A stretch of DNA of 64,000 nt from assembly GCA_903898675.1 (NCBI GenBank), contig CAIUGM010000008.1, forward strand, positions 1 to 64,000, written 5' to 3'. The stretch's first letter is position 1; each line of letters opens with the position of its first letter. The translations under genes and the position numbers were made by a program. Positions 61,962 to 64,000 of this stretch are shown here, piece after piece. This DNA comes from an uncultured Verrucomicrobiota bacterium (GTDB lineage Bacteria > Verrucomicrobiota > Verrucomicrobiia > Opitutales > Opitutaceae). The notes beneath the pieces were generated by a model. It had not been told where the DNA came from. It did no database searches and saw nothing but the letters and a program-made list of their open reading frames with translations.

Positions 61962-62855
61962 CTACAGTTTCGGATGATCCTGCCGGGCTTTGGCCAGCAC
62001 CGCCTGCGCGTGGGCCAGATCGGCCCCGGCGATTTCCAGCCGCGGGGGCCGGACATAAGGCGTGCCCCGGCCGACCTCCGCCTGCACCCACTTGATGAGC
62101 TGCACGAACTTCGGCACCGTATCGAGCCGCAGCAAGGGCAGGAACCATATATACAGCGCCGCGGCCCGAACCTTGTCGCCGTGACTGGCGTAATCGAACA
62201 GCGCGACCGATTCGGCCGGAAAGGCGTTCACCAAACCGGCAATCCAGCCGGTCGCGCCGGCGTAGATCCCCTCGACGATGGCGTCGTCCATGCCCACGAG
62301 AATCTCCAACCGGCGACCGCAGATGGCCCGGATCGCGGTCACGCGGCGGACGTCACCGCTGGACTCCTTGACCGCCTGCAGATTCGGATGCACCGCGGCC
62401 AGCTCGGCGATCTGTTCCGGCAGGAAGTCGGTTTTGTAGGCAGGCGGGTTGTTGTAGAGCATGCAGGACAGTTCGGTCGCCGCGATGACGGCGCCGACGT
62501 GCGCCCTCATTTCCCGCCAGTCGCTTGCATAGACGTAGGGCGGCAGCACCATCAGGCCCTGCGCACCCGCCTGCGCCGCCGCCCGGGCCAGCGCCACGGC
62601 CTCCGCCGTGCTGAGCGAAGCAATCCCGAGCACCACCGGGGCTCGCTCGCCCACGGCTTTCACGCAGGTTTCAACGATGGCAATTTTTTCGGCAAAGCTG
62701 AGCGTGGCCGCCTCCCCGAGCGAACCACCGGCCACAATCCCGGTGCAGCCGCTGTCGATCATCCACCGGCAATGGGCGGCAAGTGCCGCGTGGTCCACCG
62801 ACAGGTCGGCGTGCAGGTTCGTCGTGATCGCGGGTAGGACGCCTTTCCAGTTCAT
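61962..62855 (-). CDS. DapA-family lyase, probable pyrroline-4-hydroxy-2-carboxylate deaminase
   Basis: The 297-residue TIM-barrel protein has GIVAGGSLGEAATLS (family GTTGE variant), MLYNNPPAYKTD with the Tyr, and LQAVKESSGDVRR with the Schiff-base Lys. It lacks the features expected of a true DapA context. Between an FAD amino-acid dehydrogenase and a ketoglutarate-semialdehyde dehydrogenase, the best reading is the deaminase of trans-4-hydroxyproline catabolism. A 2-keto-3-deoxy-sugar-acid dehydratase is the main alternative. Confidence 0.82.
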   Translation of the reverse strand: MNWKGVLPAITTNLHADLSVDHAALAAHCRWMIDSGCTGIVAGGSLGEAATLSFAEKIAIVETCVKAVGERAPVVLGIASLSTAEAVALARAAAQAGAQGLMVLPPYVYASDWREMRAHVGAVIAATELSCMLYNNPPAYKTDFLPEQIAELAAVHPNLQAVKESSGDVRRVTAIRAICGRRLEILVGMDDAIVEGIYAGATGWIAGLVNAFPAESVALFDYASHGDKVRAAALYIWFLPLLRLDTVPKFVQLIKWVQAEVGRGTPYVRPPRLEIAGADLAHAQAVLAKARQDHPKL

Positions 62856-62870
62856 GGGATGTTTAAGAAT

Positions 62871-62920
62871 GGAGGGCCCGTCTCCCGACGGGTCGCAGTC
62901 CGTCAGGCGACGGACCCTCC
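62871..62920. repeat. Palindromic repeat, GGAGGGCCCGTCTCC family, copy 2
   Basis: The left arm GGAGGGCCCGTCTCCCGACG at 62871 pairs imperfectly with the right arm CGTCAGGCGACGGACCCTCC ending at 62920. Copy 1 is at 55004. It lies between the FAD dehydrogenase and lyase genes. Confidence 0.85.
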
Positions 62921-62933
62921 AAGGGTGGGATAC

Positions 62934-64000
62934 TCACGCATACCGGTTGGGATTGAGCAGGCCAAGATCCACCCGCGGCTTCCGCCCGGCCAGCAGGTCG
63001 GCGACGAGCAGTCCGGAAATCGGCGCCATGGTCAGGCCGAGCATGGCATGACCGCAGGCGGCGGTGAGGTTGCCGTAGCGGTTAAAACGGCCGAGGTAAG
63101 GCAGGCCGTCGGGCGAAACCGGCCGGTACCCGAACCAGGGCTTGATCCCCGCGAAGTCGGCGTCCGAAAGCTCGGGAAAATAAATCCGGGCGGCGGCAAT
63201 GATCTGCTCCACCCGCTCCGGCCGGACAAAGTTGCTGTGGCCGCTGATCTCCATCGTGCCTCCGAAACGCAGCGTATCGCCCATGGGGGTGACCGCGACG
63301 CGTCGCTCGGTCAGGATGAGGGATTTTGTAAGATGCAGGCGCGGCTTGGGCAGGGTCAGGCTGTAGCCCTTGCCCGCCTGCATGGGCAGGCGCAGGTTGA
63401 GCCCGGCCAGCATCGCGGGGGCCCACGAACCGCCGGCCAGGACAAACTCATCGGCCAGCAGATCGCCCGACGTCGTCTGCACGGCGGCAATGCGCCGGCC
63501 CTCCGTGCGCCAGCCGAAGACCGTCGTGTTCCATTGGAAGCGCACGCCCATTTCCTTGAGCACGGAGGTCATGGCCCCGGCAAAGCGCCACGGCGTCAAA
63601 TGCGCATCGATCGGAAAGTACACGGAACCGGCGATGTCCATCCTGGCGCCGGGCTCCAGCTCGGCCGTCTGCCGGGCGTTCAGCACCCGCGCCTCGACGC
63701 CGAGCTCGTTGGCGATCCGCGCCAGGCCGTGCGCCTCGTGGTCCAGGCCTTCCTGCGTCCGGCACAGGTTGAGCAGGCCTTCCTTCTTCAGCTCGAAGGT
63801 GTTTCCCGTGATGTCATCCAGCTCCTCGTAAAGCTTGCGGCTGCCGAGGCAGAGGTCGCGGAGGATGGGCGCGGCGCGCTGGACCTGGGCGCGGTTGCAG
63901 GCCCGCCAGAACAGCCAGCTCCAGCGCATGAGTTCGCCGTCGAGCCGCGGCTTGATATAAAACGGACTCCGCGAGTTCGTCATCCATTTCAGTCCCTGCC
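62934..64000 (-). CDS. FAD-dependent D-amino-acid / D-hydroxyproline dehydrogenase (partial at right edge)
   Basis: The gene continues past base 64000: the frame is open upstream of the internal Met and reads QGLKWMTNSRSPFYIKPRL, a typical DadA-family segment, so the N-terminal FAD GxGxxG part is outside the window. Within the window it has LRFGGTMEISGHS, YRPVSPDGLPYLGR and ACGHAMLGLTMAP, the C-terminal FAD-binding signature of DadA/glycine-oxidase-type proteins. With the next two genes it would oxidise D-hydroxyproline. A 4-hydroxyproline 2-epimerase gene is expected nearby beyond the edge. Confidence 0.9.
   Translation of the reverse strand, partial: QGLKWMTNSRSPFYIKPRLDGELMRWSWLFWRACNRAQVQRAAPILRDLCLGSRKLYEELDDITGNTFELKKEGLLNLCRTQEGLDHEAHGLARIANELGVEARVLNARQTAELEPGARMDIAGSVYFPIDAHLTPWRFAGAMTSVLKEMGVRFQWNTTVFGWRTEGRRIAAVQTTSGDLLADEFVLAGGSWAPAMLAGLNLRLPMQAGKGYSLTLPKPRLHLTKSLILTERRVAVTPMGDTLRFGGTMEISGHSNFVRPERVEQIIAAARIYFPELSDADFAGIKPWFGYRPVSPDGLPYLGRFNRYGNLTAACGHAMLGLTMAPISGLLVADLLAGRKPRVDLGLLNPNRYA

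Overview
The window looks like a chromosomal segment of a GC-rich member of the Verrucomicrobiota, most likely the family Opitutaceae. This is inference, based on the mix of housekeeping genes, the near absence of Shine-Dalgarno sequences before clear start codons, and several families of short palindromic intergenic repeats (blocks such as CCACGGAAT.ACACGGA and GTAGGGGCGCAG) of a kind common in those genomes. No rRNA gene, transposase, integrase, phage gene or CRISPR array was seen. One tRNA gene (Leu, GAG) is present.

Layout. 0.2-8 kb: a GH1 beta-glycosidase, the repair polymerase PolX, a lipoprotein, menE/menC of menaquinone synthesis, and IMP dehydrogenase. 8-11 kb: an exported protein, a metzincin-type protease ending in a GlyGly-CTERM-like tail, and a rhombosortase-like rhomboid protease that could process that tail. 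11-25 kb: purine, sugar-nucleotide, folate, fatty-acid, tRNA/ribosome-modification and cell-wall genes (purA, a DegT aminotransferase, an epimerase, folC, accD, comF, truA, ruvX, manC, rimO, mpl). 25.1-27.1 kb: an A+T-richer island with a SIR2-domain protein and a small unknown partner, the best candidate here for an undescribed defence module. 27-34 kb: a GYF-domain membrane protein, an exported GH31 alpha-glucosidase, priA, and a sigma-54 activator with GAFTDA in place of GAFTGA. 34-46 kb: small proteins, a Fur-family regulator, a sugar-nucleotide epimerase, an M23 peptidase, hemW, a CPBP protease, thiL, tsaE, and a large disordered RG- and EAPA-rich protein. 46-58 kb: tRNA-Leu followed by an inverted repeat and a GIY-YIG gene, then cysE, pyrD, an acidic-tailed protein, a polysaccharide export lipoprotein, an amino-acid permease, hemB, cysS and an unusual thrS. 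58-64 kb: a TIM-barrel/dehydrogenase fusion, then three genes (ketoglutarate-semialdehyde dehydrogenase, DapA-family lyase, FAD amino-acid dehydrogenase) that together fit trans-4-hydroxyproline catabolism. The last gene runs off the right edge.

Most genes are housekeeping and occur singly or in short same-strand runs. The accessory signals are the SIR2 pair, the rhombosortase/substrate cassette, the tRNA-adjacent GIY-YIG element, and the palindromic repeats, one of which lies in frame inside a dehydrogenase gene. Several enzymes lack residues usually considered diagnostic: the zinc ligands of AccD, the catalytic Tyr of one epimerase, and the TGS domain of ThrS. No stretch longer than about 300 bases lacks a gene.
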